Shown: in pieces, positions 7,598 to 16,252 of the stretch
Numbering within the stretch: position 1 is the stretch's first letter
Layout: each line of letters begins with the position of its first letter
NCBI GenBank assembly: GCA_964400515.1
Contig: CAYNTJ010000002.1
Coordinates: 216,087 to 280,086 of the forward strand
Direction: 5' to 3'
Length of the DNA: 64,000 nucleotides
Source of the DNA: JAAYHV01 sp964400515
Lineage (GTDB): Bacteria > Bacillota > Clostridia > Peptostreptococcales > Anaerovoracaceae
Translations under genes and position numbers: made by a program
The notes under the pieces: model-generated
What the model saw: only the letters and a program-made list of their open reading frames with translations
What the model was told of the DNA's origin: nothing
The model's database searches: none

Positions 7598-8956
7598 CTA
7601 TTTAACGTAGGATTTAACAGTTTCAATCAACTCTTCGCTGGAAGGTATGATTGAAATAAATCTTTGCTCTCCGTTAATGCACATACAAGGTAGGTTTTCT
7701 ATTCCCATTTTTCTTGTTCTTGCAATATCATCTTTTTGATTATATTTATATATTCTGTAATCGGCAAAATCTTTTAATTTTTCGTCATAAATATCCAATA
7801 CCGATGCCTGCATATATGTACATGCAGCACATTGCTCCGGATCGATTAAGAACAATTCTATAAGAACCTTATCAAGATTCTCATAATCCGGGATTTCAAT
7901 ATCAGTATCATCAATTACAGTTTCATAATTCTTAATCATTTCTCTTGTGGAATCCGGATGTTTAACTGCCTGAGCACATGCCACGGTATTTTCTATAGGA
8001 GTGTCATAAGGCATATCGCATCCCGGACTTACAATAAAGTTCTTTTTATTATTAACAGAATCAATTAAATCTATAACTGCTTTCATGTTGTCTTCTTGAT
8101 TTCCAAATAGCATTGTAGTAGTAAGCGGAATATTTCCACCTATTGTTACATTGTATTTGTCTGTAACCTCTTTAGCTACCGCCAGGTTTACATTCTCATC
8201 AATTGAAATGCTGTCCGGTTCAGTTTGGCACATTACCTCTATCTGTTTTGTAGCATTACCGCATACAAAGAAGGAAGAGTAAACATTTCTTGCTCTGCAA
8301 TAATCAAATACCGCTTTGAATCCATCAGATAACATCTTTTCAATATGTTTAGGTGATATCTGGGAAACAAGGGGATCAACCACTGCGATAACATCCATAC
8401 CGGCATCTATATACATCTTACTCATTGCAATTGATATCTGAGCACAGTAGTCCACCAATTCCTTAACATATTTGGAATCAGTAACCATATCCATAAATAT
8501 ATCACTGCCTCTTAAATGTGAAGCCAATGTAAATGGTCCACAAATTAGTCCATATAAAGCCACATCATCACCTATCTCAGCTTTGATTCTTCTCATAGCC
8601 GATAGAATCATAGGCAGTCTGCCGGATTCTTCAGTAGGTATTTTGCACATACATGGTATTCTTTTTTCATCGGAAAGCGGATGAGATTTTACTGAAGGCG
8701 GATTATCCTTAGCCCACATAAGTTCACATCCAAGTATTTCAGCTTCCACTTGCAAATCGAATATAATTGGTAAGCCATCAGGTGAATAAACCTTATTTGC
8801 TTCTAATATAGATTCTACCAATTTATCCTCATCCCTTAGGACTTCTTCCGCTGTGTAACCCTTAAGTTTTCCCACATGTACTCCGGAAAAAGGCACCCAA
8901 GGTATATCGTTAGTTTCTTCATGTCTTAACGTTTTAAATATTAATTCCTTACCCAT
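7598..8956 (-). CDS. UroD-family corrinoid methyltransferase (MtbA-like) fused to a thioredoxin-like domain
   Basis: Residues 1-345 are a uroporphyrinogen-decarboxylase-fold methyltransferase like MtbA/MtaA, which take the methyl group from a methyl-corrinoid protein. Two zinc-type cysteines are present, Cys232 (FFVCGNAT) and Cys313 (SPGCDMP). The usual first ligand, His in HxC, is Phe230 here. Residues 365-452 form a thioredoxin-like domain with redox motif CAAC (Cys376, Cys379) and a cis-proline region, LPCMCING. The ATG at 8956 follows GGAGGTAAGA. The gene stops with TAG, and a decoded amber would add only N-I-I-I before TAA. The methyl acceptor in this organism (tetrahydrofolate, a thiol or other) cannot be read from sequence. 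Confidence 0.78.
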   Translation of the reverse strand: MGKELIFKTLRHEETNDIPWVPFSGVHVGKLKGYTAEEVLRDEDKLVESILEANKVYSPDGLPIIFDLQVEAEILGCELMWAKDNPPSVKSHPLSDEKRIPCMCKIPTEESGRLPMILSAMRRIKAEIGDDVALYGLICGPFTLASHLRGSDIFMDMVTDSKYVKELVDYCAQISIAMSKMYIDAGMDVIAVVDPLVSQISPKHIEKMLSDGFKAVFDYCRARNVYSSFFVCGNATKQIEVMCQTEPDSISIDENVNLAVAKEVTDKYNVTIGGNIPLTTTMLFGNQEDNMKAVIDLIDSVNNKKNFIVSPGCDMPYDTPIENTVACAQAVKHPDSTREMIKNYETVIDDTDIEIPDYENLDKVLIELFLIDPEQCAACTYMQASVLDIYDEKLKDFADYRIYKYNQKDDIARTRKMGIENLPCMCINGEQRFISIIPSSEELIETVKSYVK

Positions 8957-9033
8957 TCTTACCTCCAAATAAACGATTATTCGTTGAAATTTTTATGCTA
9001 AAATGTCTACCGGTATGCTCCAATGAGTATTGA

Positions 9034-9714
9034 TTATTTTTCACAATCACTCTTCTTTAAGTTCATTAGTTCATTGGCTACCCTAACAGCTTCAACAGCA
9101 TCTTCACTGTATCCGTCAGCACCGATTCTTTTAGCCCATCGTTTAGTACATGGTGCTCCTCCTACCATTGTAATAAACTTATCTGTAAGATCATTCTCTT
9201 CTAATAGTTTTATTAGTTTTTTTTGTTCCACCATGGTGGAAGTCAAAAGTGCACTTGTTCCTATTATATCCACGTCATATTCAATGGCTTTTTGCACTAT
9301 TACACTAGCCTGAACCTCACACCCCAAATCTATAACCTCATAACCTGCAGATTTCAAAGTCGAAGCCACGATACCTTTACCAATATCATGTACATCTCCT
9401 TCGACGGTTGCTAACAATATTTTACCCTTTTTTATTAGCTTTCTTGCATTTCCGTCATCTTTTATCATGGACAATATTTTGTCCGTTACATTGCGCATAA
9501 CTTCAGCCGCATATATAAGCTCCGGCAATGATAATGAACCATCATCAAACATCTCTCCGATTTCTTCATTACCATCACCAAAGCCGTAAAGTAGCAAATC
9601 GAGTAGGTCGATCTCTTCATTTTCCTGAGCTTCTAAAATTATACTCATAGCCTTGCTTTCATCTGCCTCTATGATACTGTCCCTAGCTTTTTCATATAAT
9701 CTTTGTTTCTTCAA
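9034..9714 (-). CDS. Methylamine-type corrinoid protein (probably MtbC-like)
   Basis: This 226-residue corrinoid-binding protein would shuttle the methyl group from a methylamine methyltransferase to the UroD-type enzyme. It has the helical cap (residues 10-90) and then the B12-binding Rossmann domain with EGDVHDIGKGI, in which His109 is the lower cobalt ligand, followed by GTSALLTSTM and VGGAPCTKRWA. The start is TTG (9712-9714) behind GGAGG. Position after mtbB and the antiporter suggests it serves dimethylamine, but pairing with MttB or an unseen monomethylamine enzyme is possible. It ends with TAA 78 nt before the UroD start. Confidence 0.82.
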   Translation of the reverse strand: MKKQRLYEKARDSIIEADESKAMSIILEAQENEEIDLLDLLLYGFGDGNEEIGEMFDDGSLSLPELIYAAEVMRNVTDKILSMIKDDGNARKLIKKGKILLATVEGDVHDIGKGIVASTLKSAGYEVIDLGCEVQASVIVQKAIEYDVDIIGTSALLTSTMVEQKKLIKLLEENDLTDKFITMVGGAPCTKRWAKRIGADGYSEDAVEAVRVANELMNLKKSDCEK

Positions 9715-9805
9715 AACGAACCTCCATATTACTTAAAGATATTAATCTTGTGTTAGATAATCATACACCTATATTACCATTAAATAATACGATATGCTAC
9801 AATTT

Positions 9806-9833
9806 TCATAAATAATAGTATTAATATTTATGA
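9806..9833. repeat. Inverted repeat upstream of corrinoid gene
   Basis: TCATAAATA and TATTTATGA are perfect 9-base arms separated by 10 bases, in the 129-nt gap between the antiporter gene and the TTG-started corrinoid gene. It could be a regulator site or a weak hairpin; there is no T-run. The rest of the gap is AT-rich and without an obvious promoter. Confidence 0.45.
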
Positions 9834-9843
9834 ATAAATCGGA

Positions 9844-11277
9844 TTATCCAATCATTTCTTCTCTGTCTATTTCTCTCTTCTTAAGAATAGCTTGATATTC
9901 TTCTTCTGTCATTTTTTCCATTGTGATTCCTGTGAATCCATAGAACAGTGAAACGAACGGATTGATTAAGTTAAGGAATGCATAAGGTAAATAAGCTAAT
10001 GTTGCAACTCCCAATGTAGTTGACATATATGCTCCGCATGTAGTCCAAGGAACTAAAGCTGAAGTAATTGTACCTGCATCTTCTAAACATCTTGATAAGT
10101 TCTTATTCTTTAATCTTCTGTCTTCGAATTCTTCCTTGAACATTCTACCAGGAAGTACTATAGCTACATATTGGTCTGCACATAAAATGTTGCAAGCTAT
10201 ACAAGTAGATAATGTAAGTAGTACCAATGAACCTGTTGATTTTGCATATTTTAGCAGTTTTTCACTAACTATCTTAAGCATATCAGTACCTTCCAATACA
10301 CCGGCTACTACCATAGCACATAATACCAATACAGTAGAATAGAACATCTGATTTAGACCACCTCTTGTAAGAAGTGCATCTACAAACTCATTACCTGTTG
10401 CTGCATAGTAACCTTCATACATGTTTAATCCTAATAGGTTACCGAAGTTATCTCCTTGGAAAAGCATAGCGAATATAGCGCCAATCCAAGTACCTGCATA
10501 AAGACCTGGCATTGCAGGAATTTTGAATACTACTAGCAGAATTACGCAAACAGGAGCCAATAATAGTACAGGAGAAATGTAGAAGTTGTCTTTTAATACT
10601 GTCATAAGAGTATCAACAGACTCCATGCTGGCATCTCCGCCACCAAATCTGCTTCCCATAATTGCATATATTACTACCGCAATAATAAATGAAGGAGCAA
10701 CTGTATAAACCATATGTCTTACGTGATCAAATAAGTTAGCACCACCCATAGCAGCAGCTAAGTTAGTTGAATCTGAAAGTGGAGACATTTTATCACCAAA
10801 GTATGCACCTGATACTATAGCACCTGCTGTCATAGCGTCAGGAATTTGAAGCGCTGAACCGATACCAATAAATGCAATACCCACAGTACCTGCAGTTGTC
10901 CAAGAAGATCCTGTTGAAAGGGATACTATTGAACATATTACACAAACTGCCGGTAGGAAAATGCTTGGGCTTAGTATCATAAGTCCGTAATAAATCATAG
11001 CCTGTATTACACCACCGGCTATCCAAGTACCGATTAGCATACCTACAGTTAAAAGTATTAACAGAGCTTGCATTGAACTGTCAATGTTTCTCAAAATACC
11101 TTTTTCAATATAAGACCACTTGTAACCATTTAGTATAGCTATAACTGCTGCAAATGCACCTGATAAAATTAAAGCTGTGTGCATGTAACCTTCTACAACA
11201 ACAATAGTATACATCAATGAAACTATCATAAATGCAATAACTAATAAAATTTGCCATAATGGTATACGTTTACCCAT
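9844..11277 (-). CDS. nhaC: NhaC-family Na+/H+ antiporter
   Basis: The 477-residue protein has about a dozen hydrophobic segments and the NhaC signature around SLSTGSSWTTAGTVGIAFIG, GAYFGDKMSPLSDSTN and LADQ-like ADQYVAIVLPG. NhaC-type carriers exchange sodium for protons, and some relatives exchange organic acids. The ATG at 11277 follows AGGAGGTACATT; an upstream in-frame ATG has no such site. It lies inside the methylamine operon between mtbB and the second corrinoid gene, so it may take up methylamines or balance the protons and ammonium released by demethylation. That role is inference. Confidence 0.85.
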   Translation of the reverse strand: MGKRIPLWQILLVIAFMIVSLMYTIVVVEGYMHTALILSGAFAAVIAILNGYKWSYIEKGILRNIDSSMQALLILLTVGMLIGTWIAGGVIQAMIYYGLMILSPSIFLPAVCVICSIVSLSTGSSWTTAGTVGIAFIGIGSALQIPDAMTAGAIVSGAYFGDKMSPLSDSTNLAAAMGGANLFDHVRHMVYTVAPSFIIAVVIYAIMGSRFGGGDASMESVDTLMTVLKDNFYISPVLLLAPVCVILLVVFKIPAMPGLYAGTWIGAIFAMLFQGDNFGNLLGLNMYEGYYAATGNEFVDALLTRGGLNQMFYSTVLVLCAMVVAGVLEGTDMLKIVSEKLLKYAKSTGSLVLLTLSTCIACNILCADQYVAIVLPGRMFKEEFEDRRLKNKNLSRCLEDAGTITSALVPWTTCGAYMSTTLGVATLAYLPYAFLNLINPFVSLFYGFTGITMEKMTEEEYQAILKKREIDREEMIG

Positions 11278-11357
11278 AATGTACCTCCTAAATAATAATC
11301 TAATAACACCGAAAATTGCATTTATTACTCGCACTTCTATTGATTTTCTTTGTGATA

Positions 11358-11386
11358 ATTATACGAATAATCTCTTAAGTAATAAC
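11358..11386 (-). promoter_or_regulatory. Possible promoter ahead of the antiporter
   Basis: On the minus strand a perfect -10 TATAAT (11358-11363) is preceded by a weak -35 (TTATTA or GTTATT) 16-17 bases away. It lies 80 nt before the antiporter start and downstream of the hairpin that follows mtbB, so it could give the antiporter its own transcript. Confidence 0.35.
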
Positions 11387-11419
11387 TTATTATCTGAAAA
11401 AAATCCAAATATCTATTAA

Positions 11420-11446
11420 AGCGGCCCTACCCCTTGCAGAGCCGCT
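11420..11446 (-). terminator. Hairpin after mtbB
   Basis: AGCGGC and GCCGCT form a GC-rich stem 14 nt after the mtbB stop, with secondary pairing inside the loop. On the minus strand a T-run (GATTTTTTTC) follows about 15 nt later rather than immediately. It may therefore be a partial terminator that lowers expression of the genes after mttCB-mtbB. Confidence 0.5.
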
Positions 11447-11459
11447 ATTATAGAAAACC

Positions 11460-12863
11460 TTATTTTAAACCGGCTCTTTCTTTGAATTTTTCAACAGAGT
11501 TAATTTTGATATCTAAGATTTCAGCGATCTTGAATTTTGCTTCCATGCCCATATTGGATTCCGCACATGGCTCTACATGTGGTAAACCAAGGCCTAATTC
11601 TTCACGCACCTCAGACATTGTTACAACATCAACAAGCTCTTCCAGCGTTACGCCAAGTTTTTCCGCTACATAAGCTTTTGCTTCGTTGATTTTCATTTTT
11701 TTATCCAGTTGCATACGCATTACCATATCACCGGCCGTCCTAGTACCGGTCATGCATGCTGCTAAAGCATGAGTAGCTTCTGCTCCTAGAGGATCTCCTA
11801 CGCCTATCTACAATCCGTCAACCTTACCTACTTCGATAAGTGCTTTATCCGCTCTGGAGCACACATCAGCAGGAAGGTTTTCAACCATTGGAATTCCGCA
11901 AACTCCCATACCGGCATTGGCATGAACCGGGATTTCAGCCACATCTGTACATGCTTTTACGAATGTACAAACTCTGGCAATATTCCAAGGGAATGATTTG
12001 TTACAGTTTGTATTAACTACTACACCGAATATGCTGGCACCGGCTTTTTCCACAAGTTTAACCTGCTTATGAGGATAAATACCTGCAAGTCTTACGCCAT
12101 CATATTTCAGTTTACCGTGCATACCAAGAACGAATTCTCCTGCTGCACCAATTTCAACTTTTAATTCAGGGTTATCCTTAGTGATTTGCTCGCAAGCTTT
12201 TAAAGCTACCAAGAAATCTGCATCACCGGCTGCTCCTGATGTATCAAGCTGAAAACCATCGGCTCCCACATCTGCCATCTGTTTTGCCACAAATGTAATG
12301 TCATTTACTGCATGAATAACAGCATCTTCTTGAGCCTGTAATGCTTCTTTAATCTTACCCTCCGGTAAAAGTACAGCCCAATTGTCCACAGGACCATCCG
12401 GTTTTGTATAGAAGCCTAGGTTAGGCATAGCTCCGTAGAATAAAGGCATTGTAGTCTTCATAAGTGCATGTTTTAAAACTCCTGCCTCTCTCTTCGCGAT
12501 ACCTTTTACAGTCTTGTAGTTATAATCACTGTTTCCGATATCCACGGAATCAGCTCCTAAAACCCTTTCATGAATCATTGCATTAACGTCTCTGCTGGCA
12601 GGGATGCCGCATTTTGTGTAAGTCTTGTCTGATCCGGAGTCATTGGAAGAAACTACTTGCATGCCAGGCTCAACGCCTACGATGATACCCGGCATCGTTA
12701 TTATTTCAAATAGTTTTTCTACTTCCTCGTCTGTTAATGGATCAATCTTACCGCGCAATACTGCATCATCCATACCTTCTTTTAGGTCTGCTCTAATTTC
12801 TTCCTCGGTCATATAAACCATAGAGCCATCACCCATTCTGGTAAAGTATTTCTGATCTTTCAC
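11460..12863 (-). CDS. mtbB: MtbB, dimethylamine methyltransferase with in-frame pyrrolysine codon
   Basis: MtbB moves a methyl group from dimethylamine to its corrinoid protein, using pyrrolysine in the active site. The reading frame crosses one TAG (11808-11810, residue 352). Before it the sequence reads KALIEVGKVDGL and after it IGVGDPLGAEATHALAA, the conserved context of the Pyl residue in MtbB. The full protein is 467 residues, the normal length. The best start is GTG (12861-12863), eight bases after GGAAAGGTGG, giving the usual beginning RMGDGSMVYMTEEE; an upstream ATG would run back into mttB. Its stop is TAA. Without amber decoding the product would lose its last 115 residues. Confidence 0.92.
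11808..11810 (-). other. Amber codon read as pyrrolysine in mtbB
   Basis: In-frame TAG inside an otherwise continuous, conserved MtbB frame. The downstream 115 residues are homologous to MtbB, and the window encodes tRNA-Pyl with CUA anticodon and both synthetase parts. Confidence 0.92.
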
Positions 12864-12888
12864 AATAATGTCCACCTTTCCTAAGTAT

Positions 12889-14376
12889 TTAATATATTTT
12901 CTTGTTTTTAGCTTTTTCCATTTCGATGGCTTCTTCTTCACCCTCGACAACTATATCATGGATCTTTTTCTTAACGTCTTCAGGAAGTGGTTCAACCTCA
13001 TAATTTTCCAGAATATTTATAGCCTTTTCTCTGGCTACTTCAAACATATCCTTTGAGCCACTCTTTTCCCAACTCTCTCTCATCTTACGGTTAATAAGTT
13101 CTGTGGTAGAAAGTTCCTGTCTCATATACTTTAATGTGTGCTTTTGAGCTAGGTAATTTCCGGCAGGTCCTACTGCTTTAATTACATCAAGAGCGATTGT
13201 GTCCTCATTAACAGGAATACCTTGCAAGATCCTACTTGACATGTGTACTATTTCCTGATCTATAAGGAGTTGCTCATAACTCATTGTCATACCCATTTCC
13301 AGCATACCCATTCCATAAATTACGTTACTCCCGGTTAATGCAGGTAACATATTTGTCATGGTTTTTTCGTGGCCCAACTGCTCATCAAAGCATTTACTGT
13401 CGCCCTATGTACCGCCTACATTTGTAGGAATACCATAGTAATGTCCAAGCTGGCCAACAGCAGCTCCGCAAAGAGCATGTTCCGGCGCACCTACAGGTGA
13501 CTGTGCTGTCTTCATATCCATAATGGTAGTTGATGTTCCATAAAGTATTGGATTACCTTTATTTAGTATTTGTGAAAGAACAATTCCTCCAAGAATCTCA
13601 GCATTTGTTACAACGAGAGTGCCTGCTAAGGTTGCAGGAGTTGTTCCTCCACATAGCCCCATTGATAATATATCAATCGGCAAGCCATATTGAGCAGATA
13701 ACATGATTATACTTGTTTCATTTTCATTAATCTCCAGAGGACTGTTAGGGCAAGCTCCCATTGTTATAATTGGTCTTTCCCTCAGCTTATCGTATCCGCC
13801 CTGAATAATAGCTGCCATATCAATGAATCTTTTTGTATTCTTGATACCTTCCAAATCGTGGGCAAAATTCTTAGTCAAATTATTAAATACTACTTCAGCT
13901 TCGTGTAATGCTCTAACTTTTTGGTTAACATCACCTGCTGTTACTGCTATTGAGAAAACATTAGCAGCATCCATAGCATCTACAAATCTTGCCACATCAC
14001 CCAAATCCTTTTTAGTGGATTCTCTAATTTCACCGGTATATGGGTCTTTAATAAATACGCCAGTACCAAAGTTTTTATAAGCTACTCTTTTGCCGCCCAC
14101 CAGGCAGTCGTTCTTAGGATTTCTTCCGCACAGAGTAAATTCTGCAGGAGTTGATTCGATGGCATCATTTACTAAGTTTCTAGGGAATTTTACCCTATCG
14201 ATTTCATAATCAACTTCGCAACCTGCGCCTTCCAAAACTTCCAGAGCTTCTCTTCCGTGCATCTGTAGTCCGTACTCTTCCATTAATGTAAGAGTTGCTT
14301 CATGTAACCTATCCAAATCCTCATTGGTAAAAACGTGATAACCGGTTATATCTTTTTCATGAGTAAATTTACCCAT
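12889..14376 (-). CDS. mttB: MttB, trimethylamine methyltransferase with in-frame pyrrolysine codon
   Basis: MttB demethylates trimethylamine, passing the methyl group to MttC. The frame runs from ATG 14376 through one TAG (13405-13407, residue 324) to TAA at 12889, giving 495 residues, the usual size. Flanking residues are PTNVGGT, then Pyl, then GDSKCFDEQLGHEKTM, matching the Pyl neighbourhood of MttB. The C-terminal part continues normally with GSNVIYGMGMLEMGMTMSYEQ. The Pyl-bearing barrel is preceded by typical N-terminal motifs such as RNPKNDCLVGG and ATLAGTLVVTNAE. Non-pyrrolysine relatives (MtgB, glycine betaine) have no TAG here, so a true Pyl trimethylamine enzyme is likely. It lies 16 nt after mttC. 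Confidence 0.93.
13405..13407 (-). other. Amber codon read as pyrrolysine in mttB
   Basis: In-frame TAG at residue 324. The codons on both sides keep the MttB family sequence in the same frame, so this is recoding and not a frameshift or a pair of genes. Confidence 0.93.
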
Positions 14377-14391
14377 AATAACCTCCTATTA

Positions 14392-15039
14392 TTATAACTG
14401 TTCAATCCAGTTCAAAATGAAATTAACTGTATCAGATGCATCTTCGCAATATTCGTCTGCGCCGATTTTGTCTGCCCAACGCTTAGTTACAGGAGCTCCG
14501 CCAACCATAGTTTTTACATTGTCTCTGATTCCTGCTTCCTTTAATTTTTCCTCAATTTCTTTTTGTACTGTCATTGTAGTAGTAAGTAATGCACTGCTTC
14601 CAACAAACTCTGCTTTATGTTCGATTGCAGCGTCTACGAAATTCTGAGCAGGAACTTCTCTTCCTAAATCTATTACTTCCACTCCGTTAGTTTTTACCAG
14701 AGAAGCAACGATACCTTTACCGATATCATGTACGTCACCCTCTACTGTACCAATTACTAAAGTTCCCTTAGCTTTAACATCTGTCATGTCCATTCTGCTT
14801 TCTATTTCAGCAGTAGCTAATTTCATAACTTCAGTAGCGAAAATCAATTCAGGTAAGAATATTTCTCCCATTCCAAACTGATCTCCCAAAACCTTCATAC
14901 CGGCACTATATCCATCAGTTAATAGATCTAATAGTTCAACGCCTTCTTCTTCTGCAGCATGCAAAGCTTCCATAGCCATATCTTCATCGGCTTCTATTAT
15001 AGCTTGCTTTGCACTTTCTAATACTTTTTCCTTACTCAT
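14392..15039 (-). CDS. mttC: MttC, trimethylamine corrinoid protein
   Basis: This 215-residue corrinoid protein accepts the methyl group from MttB. A helical cap (residues 1-88) precedes the B12-binding domain with EGDVHDIGKGIVAS, whose His104 ligates cobalt, then GSSALLTTTMTVQKE and VGGAPVTKRWADKIGADEY. The ATG at 15039 follows GGAGGTAATGAG. It is the first methyl-transfer gene of the operon and lies 16 nt upstream of mttB. The 127-nt gap before it is AT-rich. A candidate promoter on the minus strand is TTGTCT, 17 bases, GATATA (around 15083-15112), a weak match. Confidence 0.88.
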   Translation of the reverse strand: MSKEKVLESAKQAIIEADEDMAMEALHAAEEEGVELLDLLTDGYSAGMKVLGDQFGMGEIFLPELIFATEVMKLATAEIESRMDMTDVKAKGTLVIGTVEGDVHDIGKGIVASLVKTNGVEVIDLGREVPAQNFVDAAIEHKAEFVGSSALLTTTMTVQKEIEEKLKEAGIRDNVKTMVGGAPVTKRWADKIGADEYCEDASDTVNFILNWIEQL

Positions 15040-15166
15040 CTCATTACCTCCATCAAAATTTATAGATTTGTAATTTTTATCTTCTTATATCAATTACATA
15101 CTAAACCCAGACAACTATCATTTATATATTATATTTGAGTATTCATAGTAATATTTTTACCACTTG

Positions 15167-16081
15167 CTATTTTATCCACTTAATTTTCCTGAATATTCTT
15201 TGCAGTTTGCTTCTGCTTATTCTCTCCGCAGCCTCCAATAAATCCTCCCTGTTGTTTTTATATGGCTTGTTGTGCACATGCTCCGTAAGTAGATTCATAA
15301 GCTCATCAACATTATTCCTATCCGCTATACCGCTTTCCATCAAATCATTTCTGTCTATGGCCAAATCTTCCGGGAATATGGGTTCCTTCTGTTTATATAT
15401 CTCTTCTAATAAGTATTTCTTGGAAAGATATCTGTATTCCGGGAATTCATAAGCCTTTATGTAGTTTGAAGACAGTCTAAACATGTAATCATAAACATCT
15501 TTACCGTTATTATATATGAATCTCTTTAATTCATCCTTGTCATTTATTATGGTAAAATCTTCCAACTTATCTATGGCTACAAAGTATTTATAGTATTTCT
15601 CATCAAGATTGAGCAATCCCAAGGTGTCTAAGCTACTTGCCTTTGGGAATATCGTCAGCAGTAAAACAAACTTGTCCAGGCCGTCTCCCTTTACTTTTGA
15701 TATATTTTTACCAAATAAATTCAGATTAATAGTTATATTTTTGTTCAATTTAGTAAATAATTTAGGTAAACAAAATTCCAATATTTTAGTATTAATTATT
15801 GTTTCGATCATGTTTGTATCCGGTTCGCCATCCAATAATCTAACAATTTGAACCACCTTAAAATATTCATTGTTTATATAACTAATTCCATTGTTCTTTA
15901 CCTTCTCATTCCATTCTATTAAGTTATCTTTATTAAAGGTGCCATTTTTCATGAGATCAAAAAAAAGTGCTTCCAACTGCTCACATGGCCTTAATTCCTT
16001 GAATTTAGCGGGATTTTTCATTGCTTCATTTAATTGTTCTTCATCCAATAGGGTTTTTTCTCCAATTATTTCTTTTGTCAT
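15167..16081 (-). CDS. CCA-adding-enzyme-like protein lacking the nucleotidyltransferase head
   Basis: No catalytic motif of known families is seen at the N-terminus. The C-terminal half of the 304-residue protein resembles the neck/body/tail of bacterial tRNA nucleotidyltransferases. DKDELKRFIYNNGKD is followed by LLEEIYKQKEPIFPEDLAI, DRNDLMESGI and NREDLLEAAERI, matching the family's KDLAINGNDLMELGI region. The polymerase head (GGxVRD and DxD motifs) is absent. The frame starts with ATG behind AAGGAAGG and ends with TAG. It is 127 nt upstream of mttC on the same strand, at the head of the methylamine/Pyl operon. It could be a tRNA-binding protein acting on tRNA-Pyl; that is inference, and the domain match is by eye. 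Confidence 0.5.
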   Translation of the reverse strand: MTKEIIGEKTLLDEEQLNEAMKNPAKFKELRPCEQLEALFFDLMKNGTFNKDNLIEWNEKVKNNGISYINNEYFKVVQIVRLLDGEPDTNMIETIINTKILEFCLPKLFTKLNKNITINLNLFGKNISKVKGDGLDKFVLLLTIFPKASSLDTLGLLNLDEKYYKYFVAIDKLEDFTIINDKDELKRFIYNNGKDVYDYMFRLSSNYIKAYEFPEYRYLSKKYLLEEIYKQKEPIFPEDLAIDRNDLMESGIADRNNVDELMNLLTEHVHNKPYKNNREDLLEAAERISRSKLQRIFRKIKWIK

Positions 16082-16139
16082 TGAATTTCCTTCCTTAAAT
16101 TATTCTACTATTTTTTACCTAAGCAACTATATATATTAC

Positions 16140-16168
16140 TTGTTTTTATTCCCTCTCTATTGTATTAT
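16140..16168 (+). promoter_or_regulatory. Promoter of the PocR/AraC regulator
   Basis: TTGTTT (16140-16145), a 17-base spacer and TATTAT (16163-16168), about 85 nt before the TTG start of the regulator. Confidence 0.55.
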
Positions 16169-16252
16169 TATAAATATCTCAGTATTTTACAAGTGAATAT
16201 ATTTATAATTTATATAAATATATATATATGTAATTAATTAAAGGAGGCAACA

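Noticed and set aside
12864..12950. Longer N-terminus for mtbB from an ATG at 12950
   Set aside because: It would overlap the mttB coding end, is lysine-rich and unlike MtbB, and has no ribosome site. GTG at 12863 has one with good spacing.
12889..14376. Two separate genes or a pseudogene for the trimethylamine methyltransferase
   Set aside because: The break is one in-frame TAG at the known Pyl position, the flanking sequence continues the family in the same frame, and the Pyl machinery is encoded beside it.
16082..16126. Promoter for the CCA-like gene (TTGCTT, 18 bases, TAATTT)
   Set aside because: The -10 would lie directly against the ribosome binding site, leaving no room for a transcript start and leader.
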